NCBI RefSeq assembly: GCF_000814475.1
Contig: NZ_JSVC01000011.1
Coordinates: 1-64,000, forward strand
Length of the DNA stretch: 64,000 nucleotides
Origin: Flavihumibacter solisilvae
Lineage (GTDB): Bacteria > Bacteroidota > Bacteroidia > Chitinophagales > Chitinophagaceae
Direction: 5' to 3'
Every line of letters starts with the position of its first letter. Position 1 is the stretch's first letter. The notes below the pieces were generated by a model, which was not told where the DNA came from, searched no databases, and worked only from the letters and a program-made list of their open reading frames with translations. Position numbers and translations under genes: made by a program. Shown piece by piece: positions 17,620 through 25,176 of this stretch.

Positions 17620-18471
17620 ATGAAGCTCATTGCCTGTTTAGCCACCATCGTGCTATTAGGACATTCATCCTTTGCCCAAAAGCAGGATAAAATTTTTGAT
17701 GTCCACCTGCATGGCGACCCGAAGCAGCAGGAACAGCTCGATGCGCTCAAAGCCAATGGTGTCCGAACCATTGCGGTCAGCACTTCATGGTCGATGCAGC
17801 AAACCTATAAGAGCGACAAATCACTGAAAGTATTACAGGGACTGATGCTTCCCTGCCCGAATGGGAAAGTGCCCTACAGCTTGCAGCCATGTTTCGAAGA
17901 TGGCAGGGAATGGCCGGATCCAAAGTGGGTGGAAGAACAGGTAAAGCAGAAACGGGTCCACTTCATTGGCGAAGTACTAAGCCAGTACTATGGAATTTCA
18001 AGTTCCGACAGTGCGATGTATCCTTATTACTCAATTGCAGAGAAATACAGGCTGCCTGTGGGCATTCATACCGGAAGTGCGGGTCCTGATCACGGGTGCC
18101 CGGATTTCAAGGAGGAAATGGGCAACCCGCTGCTGTTGAAGCAAACGCTTGCAAAATTTCCCAACCTCCGTGTGTGGTTGATGCATGCCGGTGTACCATT
18201 TCTCAATGAATGCATTGAGATCATGAAAGCTCACCCCAATGTATATGCGGATATCTCAGTCCTGAATAATCCCCGGATCATTCCTGCAGGAGAGTTTTCG
18301 ACTATTATGAAAAAGTTCATCGACGCCGGCCTCGAAGACAGGCTCATGTTCGGCTCCGACAATGGCCCGATATACCTGGCGGTCAAATCAGTAGAGCAAC
18401 TCTCCTTCCTTACTTCCGCCCAAAAAGAGAAGATCTTTTACCTGAATGCAGAAAGGCTGTTTGGAAAATGA
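17620..18471 (+). CDS. Secreted amidohydrolase-2 family protein
   Basis: 283 residues with a signal peptide (MKLIACLATIVLLGHSSFAQ). The TIM-barrel metal site is visible: HLH in IFDVHLHGDP, His in PVGIHTGSAG, His in VWLMHAGVPF and Asp in LMFGSDNGP. This pattern fits amidohydrolase family 2 (ACMSD-like, metal-dependent hydrolases or decarboxylases). A periplasmic version is less common than cytosolic ones; the substrate is unknown. It is followed by a convergent gene after 18 bp. Confidence 0.88.
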   Translation: MKLIACLATIVLLGHSSFAQKQDKIFDVHLHGDPKQQEQLDALKANGVRTIAVSTSWSMQQTYKSDKSLKVLQGLMLPCPNGKVPYSLQPCFEDGREWPDPKWVEEQVKQKRVHFIGEVLSQYYGISSSDSAMYPYYSIAEKYRLPVGIHTGSAGPDHGCPDFKEEMGNPLLLKQTLAKFPNLRVWLMHAGVPFLNECIEIMKAHPNVYADISVLNNPRIIPAGEFSTIMKKFIDAGLEDRLMFGSDNGPIYLAVKSVEQLSFLTSAQKEKIFYLNAERLFGK

Positions 18472-18489
18472 GAACGCACCAGCTTTGAC

Positions 18490-19284
18490 CTATCGCACGT
18501 CGACCAACGAAGTCAACGGGTACCTCAAATTGCGATAGCTCATCATGTCCACCTTCACACTGCCCACACTGATGGGACTTTCGACGCGGAGCGGGATCTT
18601 GTTGGCATCGTCGCTGACCCACACGACCATTTTCTCACCGCCTTCGAAGATGGTACCCTTTACGAGCAGCGGCTTGAATTTGATGGCGCGGAACTTACCA
18701 TACTTCGTTTTGATGGTCTCCTTACCCAGGTACCGGATATAGAGGTTATAAGTTTCGTTATCGAGGAACATATTGAAGTAGATCTTATCCCCTGGCTTGT
18801 ACCTGTTGAAATCGATGTTGCGGGCATAATACATGGAACTTACCACATCCTGCACACAGTTTGGAACATTGAAGACGCCATCGTTGGTATGTGCCTGGTT
18901 GGTGGCATGATTGAAATTGACGGTCTGGTACTTCGTGTAGCCGCCTTCATAAACGTTCCTGATGAATCGGTAAGGTTGAAGGGATGCAGTGTCAATGAAG
19001 GATTCATAACGGTCGCGGACCTTGAAGAAGCTGTCGTAGAAGCTGTAAGTTTTGCCATCACCAATCACATGGTAAACGGTCTTGTTGTCGAGTTTCTTAA
19101 GTGAGACGAGAAAATTTGCTTCGCCCGCACCGATATACATGCCGGCAAGCGTGTAAAACACTTTCATGGTAATGGATTCCCCATTCTGGAAGGCGATGTT
19201 CCGGAGGCCGCAGAATTCACTTCCGGCATCGAGACGTTTAGACAGCAGCAATGTACATATGACAGCCAAAAAAAATCTTCTCAT
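18490..19284 (-). CDS. DUF3108 domain secreted protein
   Basis: 264 residues with a signal peptide (MRRFFLAVICTLLLSKRLDAG) and the DUF3108 pattern: GESITMKVFYTLAGMYIGAGEANF, FYDSFFKVRDRYESFID, and the C-terminal MVVWVSDDANKIPLRVESPISVGSV. Members are periplasmic beta-rich proteins of unknown role; some look lipocalin- or LolA-like. It lies 4 bp downstream of the flippase-like gene on the same strand and is probably cotranscribed with it. Confidence 0.88.
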   Translation of the reverse strand: MRRFFLAVICTLLLSKRLDAGSEFCGLRNIAFQNGESITMKVFYTLAGMYIGAGEANFLVSLKKLDNKTVYHVIGDGKTYSFYDSFFKVRDRYESFIDTASLQPYRFIRNVYEGGYTKYQTVNFNHATNQAHTNDGVFNVPNCVQDVVSSMYYARNIDFNRYKPGDKIYFNMFLDNETYNLYIRYLGKETIKTKYGKFRAIKFKPLLVKGTIFEGGEKMVVWVSDDANKIPLRVESPISVGSVKVDMMSYRNLRYPLTSLVDVR

Positions 19285-19288
19285 TTCG

Positions 19289-20302
19289 TCATTTTTCTTG
19301 TGGTACGCGGTCAGTAAAGATCTTAATCCGCATAATCAGCAGACTTCCAATAAGTGCCGGCACTACAAGGTTTACCAGCCACAGGGATACAGCTGCAGAG
19401 ATAATTCCGACCTGGTTGGCACTGATCCAGCCGAACAACTCTAATGCCAGCTTTCCCCTGATTCCCACCTCGGCAAGCGCGATGGTTGGAATGATTGCCA
19501 GGACTACAAACTGGATACTTATAAGCCATGAAGCGGTCCAGCTGTCATTCGTTACACCAAAGCATTGCAACAGTAATATATACTGAAACAAAAAAACAAC
19601 ATACCTGAGAAGAGACCATCCCAACACTCTTAACAAAATTGTAACCGGCAGATGATCGATCACAATAAGAGCTTTCCCCCATTTTTCCACTCCCGGCAGC
19701 CGTTCGATGAGTCTCACCATCCAGCTGATGCGAAGGTATACTAACAGCAACAATAACGTGATGGTTGTAAGGAGTATACATAAGATCCGCATCCATAACA
19801 CAAAAGATCCCCAGGTTTCGGGTACATGAACAGCCAGGCTTCCCGAATACAGGAGCCACATACCGGTTGTTCCGGCCAGCATCGTGATCATCAGCTGGCT
19901 GTAACTGCCAATGATGGTGAGCGAAACGGATTGCAGCCTTTTCCCTTCGGGCAGGTACAAGACCCTTCCCCCGTATTCCCCGATCCGGTTGGGTGTGTTG
20001 ATGGCGAATGCCACACCGGCAAGCACGGCCTTAAGCGCTCGTAACCTTGACATATGATGAAAAGATTCATGCAATACTTTCCATTTGATGCTTTCCAGTC
20101 CCCAGTTCACGAACATAAGGGCAATGACGGTCCAGAATTTCCAGGCAGCGGATCCGCTCAATGCCGAAAGTATTGATTCTGCTGAAGAAGCGAGGTCGGG
20201 CTGATTCCTGACCTGGTTATAGATCGACCATATTAACCAGATGAATATAACGGGACCCAACCAGTAGTTGAGAAAGATTTTGATATTTTTGTGACGCAGC
20301 AT
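19289..20302 (-). CDS. Flippase-like integral membrane protein (LPG synthase TM domain, UPF0104)
   Basis: 337 residues from the ATG at 20302; another ATG at 20308 is equally possible, and a longer open frame reaches into ruvC antisense and is rejected. Eight or so membrane helices are visible. The features GVAFAINTPNRIGEYGGRVLYL near residue 95 and IALAEVGIRGKLALELFG near 285 match the lysylphosphatidylglycerol synthetase TM-region family, often annotated as a flippase for lipid or polyprenol intermediates. The MprF-type catalytic C-terminal domain is absent. It is divergent from ruvC, with only about 20 bp between starts. Confidence 0.85.
   Translation of the reverse strand: MLRHKNIKIFLNYWLGPVIFIWLIWSIYNQVRNQPDLASSAESILSALSGSAAWKFWTVIALMFVNWGLESIKWKVLHESFHHMSRLRALKAVLAGVAFAINTPNRIGEYGGRVLYLPEGKRLQSVSLTIIGSYSQLMITMLAGTTGMWLLYSGSLAVHVPETWGSFVLWMRILCILLTTITLLLLLVYLRISWMVRLIERLPGVEKWGKALIVIDHLPVTILLRVLGWSLLRYVVFLFQYILLLQCFGVTNDSWTASWLISIQFVVLAIIPTIALAEVGIRGKLALELFGWISANQVGIISAAVSLWLVNLVVPALIGSLLIMRIKIFTDRVPQEK
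20284..20291 (+). promoter_or_regulatory. -7 element for ruvC
   Basis: TATTTTTG matches TAnnTTTG and lies 30 bp before the TTG start. It is inside the 5' end of the divergent flippase-like gene. It supports a transcript beginning near 20297 and therefore the short TTG-initiated RuvC. Confidence 0.5.
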
Positions 20303-20321
20303 CCCCATTAAAAATAACCTC

Positions 20322-20891
20322 TTGTCGCAAAAGGCCCCCAAAATAATTTTAGGAATAGATCCGGGTACCATCGTGATGGGCTATGGAATTGTAGCAGTAA
20401 ACGGACAGCAGATCAGCTTATTGCACATGAACGTACTCAAGCTGAATGCCAAAAAAGACCAGCACATCAGGCTTGAACTGATTCACCGGCGGGTGTGCGA
20501 ACTCATCCGCGAATTCCAGCCTACTTCATTTGCCATTGAAGCACCTTTCTTTGGAAAGAACGTGCAGAGTATGCTGAAGCTCGGCAGGGCGCAGGGTGTT
20601 GCCATTGCCGCAGCCATCCAGGCCGGTCTTGAAGTAAGCGAATACTCACCCAAGAAAGTTAAGCAATCCATCACCGGCAATGGAAATGCAGATAAAGAAC
20701 AGGTGTGGCAGATGCTGCAACGGATTGTAACCATTACAGAAATCCCCGACTACCTTGATGCCTCGGATGCATTGGCAGTAGCCATTTGCCATCACTACCA
20801 GACAAGCTCCGCATTGCCGGTCGCCAATACCAAACTGAAAGGCTGGGAAGGCTTTATCAAGCAAAATGCCTCACGCGTGCGAGGACTATAA
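20322..20891 (+). CDS. ruvC: Holliday junction endodeoxyribonuclease RuvC
   Basis: 189 residues starting at a TTG codon. No ATG or GTG lies in frame between the likely promoter and the first conserved motif, so TTG is well supported. The four catalytic acids are visible: Asp13 (LGIDPGT), Glu73 (AIEAPFFG), Asp146 and Asp149 (DASDALAVAICHH). The DNA-binding stretch YSPKKVKQSITGNGNADKEQV is typical. RuvC resolves Holliday junctions as a dimer with RuvAB. The 3' end overlaps the convergent HIT gene by 6 bp. Confidence 0.96.
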   Translation: MSQKAPKIILGIDPGTIVMGYGIVAVNGQQISLLHMNVLKLNAKKDQHIRLELIHRRVCELIREFQPTSFAIEAPFFGKNVQSMLKLGRAQGVAIAAAIQAGLEVSEYSPKKVKQSITGNGNADKEQVWQMLQRIVTITEIPDYLDASDALAVAICHHYQTSSALPVANTKLKGWEGFIKQNASRVRGL

Positions 20892-21275
20892 GTAGGAAAG
20901 GATCTTTTCCTGTGCTGTTTTCAATTCTTCTGGACTTTGTTTCATTTTCCCGCGGGTAAAGTTCAGGTCATCGGTCTGCTGAAGTGGTACCAGGTGCAGG
21001 TGGGCATGAGGCACTTCGAGCCCGATTACGGCTGAGCCTACCCGTTTGCAGGGAAACGCCTGTTCGATAGCTTTTGCGATAGGTTTTGCAAACACCAGGA
21101 TCTCGGAGAGATAAGTGTCCGGAACATCGTAGAACTTGTCCACTTCCATTTTGGGAACAACCAGTACATGGCCGGGTACAATCGGAAAAACGTCGAGGAA
21201 AGCGTAGAACTTGTCGTTTTCGGCGATCCGGTAAGAGGGGATTTCGCCGTTGATAATCTTGGTAAATATGGTCAT
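20886..21275 (-). CDS. HIT family hydrolase
   Basis: 129 residues. It has the HIT motif HAHLHL in GLEVPHAHLHLVPL near residue 97-102, where the middle His is the nucleophile, and the N-terminal TIFTKIINGEIPSYRIAEND typical of Hint-like proteins. HIT proteins hydrolyse nucleoside phosphoramidates or dinucleotides in the cytoplasm. The start overlaps the upstream gene by 4 bp (ATGA), so both are read from one transcript. That transcript probably starts at the Pho-box-like promoter near 22.0 kb, which would place this gene in the same regulon. Confidence 0.93.
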   Translation of the reverse strand: MTIFTKIINGEIPSYRIAENDKFYAFLDVFPIVPGHVLVVPKMEVDKFYDVPDTYLSEILVFAKPIAKAIEQAFPCKRVGSAVIGLEVPHAHLHLVPLQQTDDLNFTRGKMKQSPEELKTAQEKILSYL

Positions 21276-21979
21276 CGTGCAGTAATTGAGCTCAGGTCTG
21301 CCCCCAATGACATCGTAAGTTTTATTTCTTTTGTTTGCCAGGTATCAAAAAATGGCTGCCAGCGCCCCATGCTGTAGATCATCCCGAACAACTCCCTTTC
21401 CATGTTTGCCGTCCACAGCTCATCCTTTTCTCCCCATTCCACATTGGTCACCTTGCCCGATGCATTGATGGTGATCACAAAGTTATGATTCATGTTGGGA
21501 ATGGTACTGGATTTATAGTACGCCGCGCTGAAGTATTCAATGAGCGGCTGCGTCGCGAACATGTAAACCGGGTCGATCTTTACGGCGTACCAGTTTTTCA
21601 GCTCACGCAGATCCTCATCCGTAAAACCGGCAGGGATGTGATCCACTTCGATCCTGAAATTATCTCCCTGTTGAACGAATACGCCGTTAACAGGCTGGTT
21701 TTTGTAATAGTAAATGAAATGTTCGAGGCTGTCTACGGGCTGGAAACGCACGAGCACAGTATCACCCCCGTTGTAGAATACGCGCGGACCTTCGACCTTA
21801 TCGGCCTGGAAACGGCACTGCATCTGCACATTTCCCTGTTTGTCGAAGAACAGCCATTCGCCCTGTTTGCGCCCATGCTTATCGAGCGCATTTACCTGCA
21901 TTCCGTTCCAGGTAATGGTGCGCTGGGCATTCACCAGTGCCGGAATGGCCAGTAATATGAATAGCAGTGCGCGTAACAT
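21272..21979 (-). CDS. Secreted protein of unknown function under a candidate Pho promoter
   Basis: 235 residues with a signal peptide (MLRALLFILLAIPALVNAQ). Residues about 30-70 (KHGRKQGEWLFFDKQGNVQM) resemble MORN/YwqK-type beta-hairpin repeats. The C-terminal part (NFVITINASGKVTNVEW, then NMERELFGMIYSMGRWQPF) resembles a TonB C-terminal-like fold. This reading is tentative and I cannot name the family. It overlaps the HIT gene by 4 bp. The promoter is unusual: four 11-bp repeats followed by TAGCTTTG only five bases before the ATG, so the mRNA should be leaderless or nearly so. Confidence 0.75.
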   Translation of the reverse strand: MLRALLFILLAIPALVNAQRTITWNGMQVNALDKHGRKQGEWLFFDKQGNVQMQCRFQADKVEGPRVFYNGGDTVLVRFQPVDSLEHFIYYYKNQPVNGVFVQQGDNFRIEVDHIPAGFTDEDLRELKNWYAVKIDPVYMFATQPLIEYFSAAYYKSSTIPNMNHNFVITINASGKVTNVEWGEKDELWTANMERELFGMIYSMGRWQPFFDTWQTKEIKLTMSLGADLSSITAR

Positions 21980-21984
21980 GGGTG

Positions 21985-21992
21985 CAAAGCTA
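21985..21992 (-). promoter_or_regulatory. -7 element for the 21272-21979 gene
   Basis: On the minus strand this reads TAGCTTTG, an exact TAnnTTTG match. It ends five bases before the ATG and begins nine bases after the last 7-mer of the repeat array at 22002-22041. Confidence 0.6.
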
Positions 21993-22001
21993 CCAGCCTG
22001 A

Positions 22002-22041
22002 TATTACCTTAATGTAAACTCAATGTTACCGGAATGTTACC
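22002..22041 (-). promoter_or_regulatory. Candidate Pho box: four 7-mers at 11-bp period
   Basis: Read on the minus strand from distal to proximal, the units are GGTAACA, GGTAACA, GTTTACA and GGTAATA, starting at plus positions 22035, 22024, 22013 and 22002. The 11-bp spacing is exact. The 18-mer ATGTTACCGGAATGTTAC at 22023-22040 recurs exactly at 49404-49421 in the promoter of the TonB receptor gene. The period and TTAACA-like core match PhoB/PhoP-type operators. Confidence 0.6.
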
Positions 22042-22048
22042 GATCGGG

Positions 22049-22723
22049 TTAAATGAGGTCGAACACCTGTGCGAAGCGAACCAGGTCGTAATTAGTTTCA
22101 ACCTTAAGCTTGGCGCGGATATTACGGCGATGGGTATTCGCTGTTTTTTCGGAAATGAACACTTTGCCTGAGATCTCCGATGAGCTGAGACCTAGTGCCA
22201 TCAGCCGCAGGATCTCGACCTCCCTCCTGGTCAGGCTGTTGAAAAGATGATGATTCCGGCGAAGCAGGTTGTTCTCCTCGATCAGCCTTTCCACTTTATG
22301 GGAAATATGATGTTCTGTATTAATGGGAACAGCGGTGGTGAGGATATATGTGGGCTCCCCTGCCTCGTTATGGTGAATGATCTTCGTGGTGCTGAGGTAA
22401 ATGGACCAGTCGTGTTGTGCAGAGGGGCGTACCTGCTGGAAATAGGTCACTTCGTAATCCGGCCTGTTCTGCCGGATCATTTCCATGATCTGCGGTATGG
22501 AATCGGCGACGAAATCCGGGTGAAAGAACTCATGGTGGTAATCTTCACCTATTGCCCGCAGCTCATCGAGTGAAAGGCCGAGGATCCGCTGGCCGTTTAT
22601 ACTCATATATGCTACATGCATACTGGGTAACTCGTGAATAATCAACACTGCGGGGATCAGGCATTCGATCTTCCTGATACTTTGGATCTTGTCTTCTATA
22701 CGGGTTCCGGACTGGCCTTTCAT
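22049..22723 (-). CDS. LuxR-type transcriptional regulator with PAS-like N-terminus
   Basis: 224 residues. The C-terminal LuxR HTH is clear: SLTRREVEILRLMALGLSSSEISGKVF, then ISEKTANTHRRNIRAKLKVET at about 160-210. The N-terminal 130 residues resemble a PAS domain (YMSINGQRILGLSLDELRAIGEDYHHEFFHPD) followed by strands with a possible ligand pocket. There is no receiver-domain Asp site, so it probably senses a small molecule or works with an unknown partner. The stop lies next to the candidate Pho box at 22.0 kb, which serves the downstream gene. Confidence 0.88.
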   Translation of the reverse strand: MKGQSGTRIEDKIQSIRKIECLIPAVLIIHELPSMHVAYMSINGQRILGLSLDELRAIGEDYHHEFFHPDFVADSIPQIMEMIRQNRPDYEVTYFQQVRPSAQHDWSIYLSTTKIIHHNEAGEPTYILTTAVPINTEHHISHKVERLIEENNLLRRNHHLFNSLTRREVEILRLMALGLSSSEISGKVFISEKTANTHRRNIRAKLKVETNYDLVRFAQVFDLI

Positions 22724-22775
22724 CAGATATTATGGATTAAAGTGCTGTGGATGCAATATATAGACTGACATAAAC

Positions 22776-22804
22776 AAAAAAGCCGCCAAATTAGGCGGCC
22801 TTTT
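22776..22804 (-). terminator. Rho-independent terminator of greA
   Basis: On the minus strand GCCGCC, a TAATTT loop and GGCGGC are followed by a run of T. It lies about 20 bp past the greA stop. Confidence 0.8.
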
Positions 22805-22825
22805 GCTATATTTTACCTTTCCGGG

Positions 22826-23299
22826 TCAGGCTGAGATATTATCAATTTTAAATTTAATAAGTCCTGCCGGAGCTTTTACCTCCGCAATTTCACCCTTCAC
22901 TTTGCCCAGCAGGCCCTGCCCGATGGGTGAAGTAACTGAGATCTTGCCCGATTTCAGGTCTGCTTCCTTCTCGGAAACGATCTGGTAAGTAACTGATTTT
23001 TTGGTCGCTATATTGGTAACGGTAACCCTTGTCAGAATGGATACCTTACTGGTATCGATCTCGTCTGCTTCAAGGATCCTGGCGTTGGCAAGATCACCTT
23101 CCATTTTCTTGATCCTGGCCTCCAGGATGCCCTGGGACTCTTTGGCTGCATCGTATTCGGCATTCTCACGTAAATCTCCTTTCTCCCTCGCTTCGGCGAT
23201 TGCCCGCGAAGCTGCCGGACGCTCAATCGACTTCATCCGGTGGAGTTCATCCTTCATTTGTTCCAGCGTCTCTTTTGATACATAAATGACCTCTGTCAT
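22826..23299 (-). CDS. greA: Transcription elongation factor GreA
   Basis: 157 residues. The N-terminal coiled coil carries the tip acids (GDLRENAEYDAAKE near 41-54) and the C-terminal FKBP-like domain has ISVTSPIGQGLLGKVKGE. GreA inserts into the RNA polymerase secondary channel and stimulates cleavage of backtracked transcripts. The upstream region is unusual for Bacteroidota: a near-perfect Shine-Dalgarno sequence and a terminator-like hairpin between promoter and start codon, both listed separately. It has its own promoter and terminator, so it is a single-gene unit. Confidence 0.97.
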   Translation of the reverse strand: MTEVIYVSKETLEQMKDELHRMKSIERPAASRAIAEAREKGDLRENAEYDAAKESQGILEARIKKMEGDLANARILEADEIDTSKVSILTRVTVTNIATKKSVTYQIVSEKEADLKSGKISVTSPIGQGLLGKVKGEIAEVKAPAGLIKFKIDNISA

Positions 23300-23303
23300 A
23301 TTA

Positions 23304-23312
23304 ACCTCCTTT
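23304..23312 (-). promoter_or_regulatory. Strong Shine-Dalgarno sequence of greA
   Basis: On the minus strand AAAGGAGGT is followed by TAAT and then the ATG. This pairs over nine bases with the conserved 3' end of 16S rRNA. Bacteroidota genes generally lack such sites, and no other gene in this window has one of this quality. Confidence 0.75.
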
Positions 23313-23316
23313 GGTT

Positions 23317-23365
23317 AAAAAGTAAAAAAAAAGAACAACGCCTTCAGCAGTTTGTGAAAGCGTTG
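23317..23365 (-). promoter_or_regulatory. Terminator-like hairpin in the greA 5' leader (candidate attenuator)
   Basis: On the minus strand the arms are CAACGCTTTC (23356-23365) and GAAGGCGTTG (23336-23345). They form ten pairs including one G-U and enclose a ten-base loop. A U-rich tract (TTCTTTTTTTTT-A-CTTTTT) follows at 23317-23335. It lies between the promoter element and the Shine-Dalgarno sequence, so it could end transcription early and release an RNA of about 50 bases. Confidence 0.6.
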
Positions 23366-23376
23366 AACTTGTAACT

Positions 23377-23384
23377 CAAAGATA
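23377..23384 (-). promoter_or_regulatory. -7 element for greA
   Basis: On the minus strand TATCTTTG matches TAnnTTTG. It predicts a start near 23370 and a leader of about 70 bases that begins with the hairpin. Confidence 0.55.
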
Positions 23385-23423
23385 ATAAATCTTTTTTGAA
23401 CTAAATACCAGCAAAAAAACCCC

Positions 23424-24347
23424 CTAAATCCCGAGTTTTTCGAGCACTACCCGGGCCATTTTCAGGTAGGCTTCATGGCTGTAACCGGCAATATGGGGAG
23501 TAACCAGCACATTGGCCTGGGCGACCAGCCAGCTAAGCTGCTCCGACTGGGTTGCCGAATAGGTTTCCAGCTTTTCATTTTCGAGCACATCAAGGCCGGC
23601 AGCCGAGATCTTCCCGGTCTCCAGGGCGCGGATCACGGCAGCGGTATCATGAACTTTACCGCGACTGGTATTCAGGAAAACGGGTTTCTGTTCCAGTTTG
23701 TTGAAAAAATCGTCATTGGCCATGTGGAAGGTCTCGTCGGTTAGCGGCACATGGAAACTCACCACGTCTGCATACCTGGCTATCTGTTCAGGTTGGGCTT
23801 CGCGCACATAGCCGCTTCCAAACCCGTAGCGGTATTTATCATAGGCCAGCACGGTAACATCAAACGGCTGCAGCAGGCGGGCAAATGCAGCCCCGGTATT
23901 GCCATAGCCGATTATCCCTACAGTGCGGCCGGTGAGCTCAGTCCCCCGGTTCGCATCCCTGATCCACTGTCCTTCCCTGACCTGCAGGTAGCTTACAGTG
24001 AGCCGGTTGAGCAGGGAAAGCAACATGCCCAGTTCGTGCTCGGCAACGGCGTTCCGGTTACCTTCAGGACTGCTTACGCAACTGATGCCCTTCGATTCTG
24101 CGTAAGGCACATCGATCAGCTCCATCCCGCTTCCGAGGCGACCGATCCATTTCAGCCTGGCTGCCTGGTCCAGGATCCCACGGTCAATTTTTAAGCGGGT
24201 GGTAACTACCAGTCCATCTGCATCAGCTATTTCCGTTTTCAGTTCATCATAAGTTATGGCAGGAAGGTAGCTGACATCGTACCCTTTCTGCCCGAGATAT
24301 TCCGTCATCCAGGGATGTACCCGGGCGGTAACCAGCACTTTAGGCAT
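23424..24347 (-). CDS. D-2-hydroxyacid dehydrogenase family protein
   Basis: 307 residues. The NAD-binding fold shows [17 protein letters not shown] near residue 142. Catalytic-domain motifs follow: [11 protein letters not shown] near 190, NTSRGKVHD near 217, GLDVLENE near 243 and TPHIAGYS near 282, with the catalytic His in the last motif. The Arg and Glu of the R-E-H triad are expected in NTSRGK and GLDVLENE. The ACT domain of SerA is absent, so it may be a phosphoglycerate, glyoxylate or other 2-ketoacid reductase. The start codon overlaps the rsmA stop by one base. Confidence 0.9.
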   Translation of the reverse strand: MPKVLVTARVHPWMTEYLGQKGYDVSYLPAITYDELKTEIADADGLVVTTRLKIDRGILDQAARLKWIGRLGSGMELIDVPYAESKGISCVSSPEGNRNAVAEHELGMLLSLLNRLTVSYLQVREGQWIRDANRGTELTGRTVGIIGYGNTGAAFARLLQPFDVTVLAYDKYRYGFGSGYVREAQPEQIARYADVVSFHVPLTDETFHMANDDFFNKLEQKPVFLNTSRGKVHDTAAVIRALETGKISAAGLDVLENEKLETYSATQSEQLSWLVAQANVLVTPHIAGYSHEAYLKMARVVLEKLGI

Positions 24348-25102
24348 TATCCGTTCATTTTGAAAGTTAAGGCGGCAAAATCGGCAACACTCAGTTGTTC
24401 AGCGCGCTGGTTGAAGAAGGGATCTTCAAGCACTGCGGGGGGAAATAATCCGCGCACCGCATTCCTGAGTGTCTTACGGCGCTGGTTAAACGCTGTCTTC
24501 ACCAGCAGGGTGAAAGCTTTTCGGCTGCGCATCGATGGCACTTCCTTTGCCGGCACCAGCCTAATCACACCACTCATGACTTTTGGCGGTGGATTGAAGC
24601 AGCCGGGAGGCACATCAAACAGGTACTCGACTTTATAGAATGCCTGTACCAGTACACTCATCACGCCATAGATCTTATTGCCTGGTACGGCTGCTACGCG
24701 CTGGGCCACTTCCTTCTGGAACATGCCCACCACCATTTCGACCTGGCCACCCCATTCGAGGATATGAAACAGGATCTGGGTCGAAATGTTATATGGGAAA
24801 TTGCCTGCGACCGTAAAGCTTTTGTCGAAAGGCGGATCGATATCGAGAAAACTTTTATGGATCAGTTTATTCTGAATGGCGGGGAAAGTCTTTTCGAGGT
24901 AAGCGACTTTTTCCGCGTCGAGCTCCACCGCTTTAAAATCAATATCCTTCAGTTCCAGCAGGTGTTTGGTGAGCGCACCGCCTCCGGGACCAACTTCCAG
25001 CAAACGCTCAAAAGGATGTTCGAGCAATGCCGAAACGATCTTGCGGCAGATATTTTCATCACGCAGAAAATGCTGACCAAGGGACTTCTTTAGTGTATAC
25101 AT
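24347..25102 (-). CDS. rsmA: 16S rRNA dimethyladenosine transferase
   Basis: 251 residues from the ATG at 25102 ([18 protein letters not shown], the usual family N-terminus). A slightly longer frame from 25114 would overlap the -7 element and is rejected. The SAM site is [17 protein letters not shown], followed by the acidic [14 protein letters not shown] and the catalytic NFPYNIS motif (a variant of NLPYNIS). The enzyme dimethylates the two adenines in the 3' helix of 16S rRNA during late small-subunit assembly. It is divergent from pdxA, as in many bacteria. Confidence 0.97.
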   Translation of the reverse strand: MYTLKKSLGQHFLRDENICRKIVSALLEHPFERLLEVGPGGGALTKHLLELKDIDFKAVELDAEKVAYLEKTFPAIQNKLIHKSFLDIDPPFDKSFTVAGNFPYNISTQILFHILEWGGQVEMVVGMFQKEVAQRVAAVPGNKIYGVMSVLVQAFYKVEYLFDVPPGCFNPPPKVMSGVIRLVPAKEVPSMRSRKAFTLLVKTAFNQRRKTLRNAVRGLFPPAVLEDPFFNQRAEQLSVADFAALTFKMNG

Positions 25103-25111
25103 ACCAGGCAT

Positions 25112-25119
25112 CAAAAATA
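25112..25119 (-). promoter_or_regulatory. -7 element for rsmA
   Basis: On the minus strand TATTTTTG matches TAnnTTTG, nine bases before the rsmA ATG at 25102, so the leader is very short. Confidence 0.45.
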
Positions 25120-25176
25120 CAGTATTGCGGGCGCCCTCCGAATAATGTATTTTTACAGCTTATAATTAACGCAGAT

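Noticed and set aside
20303-20371. A longer N-terminus for the flippase-like protein starting at 20371.
   Set aside because: The extra residues are antisense to ruvC and have no membrane character. The ATG at 20302 or 20308 gives a normal N-terminus.
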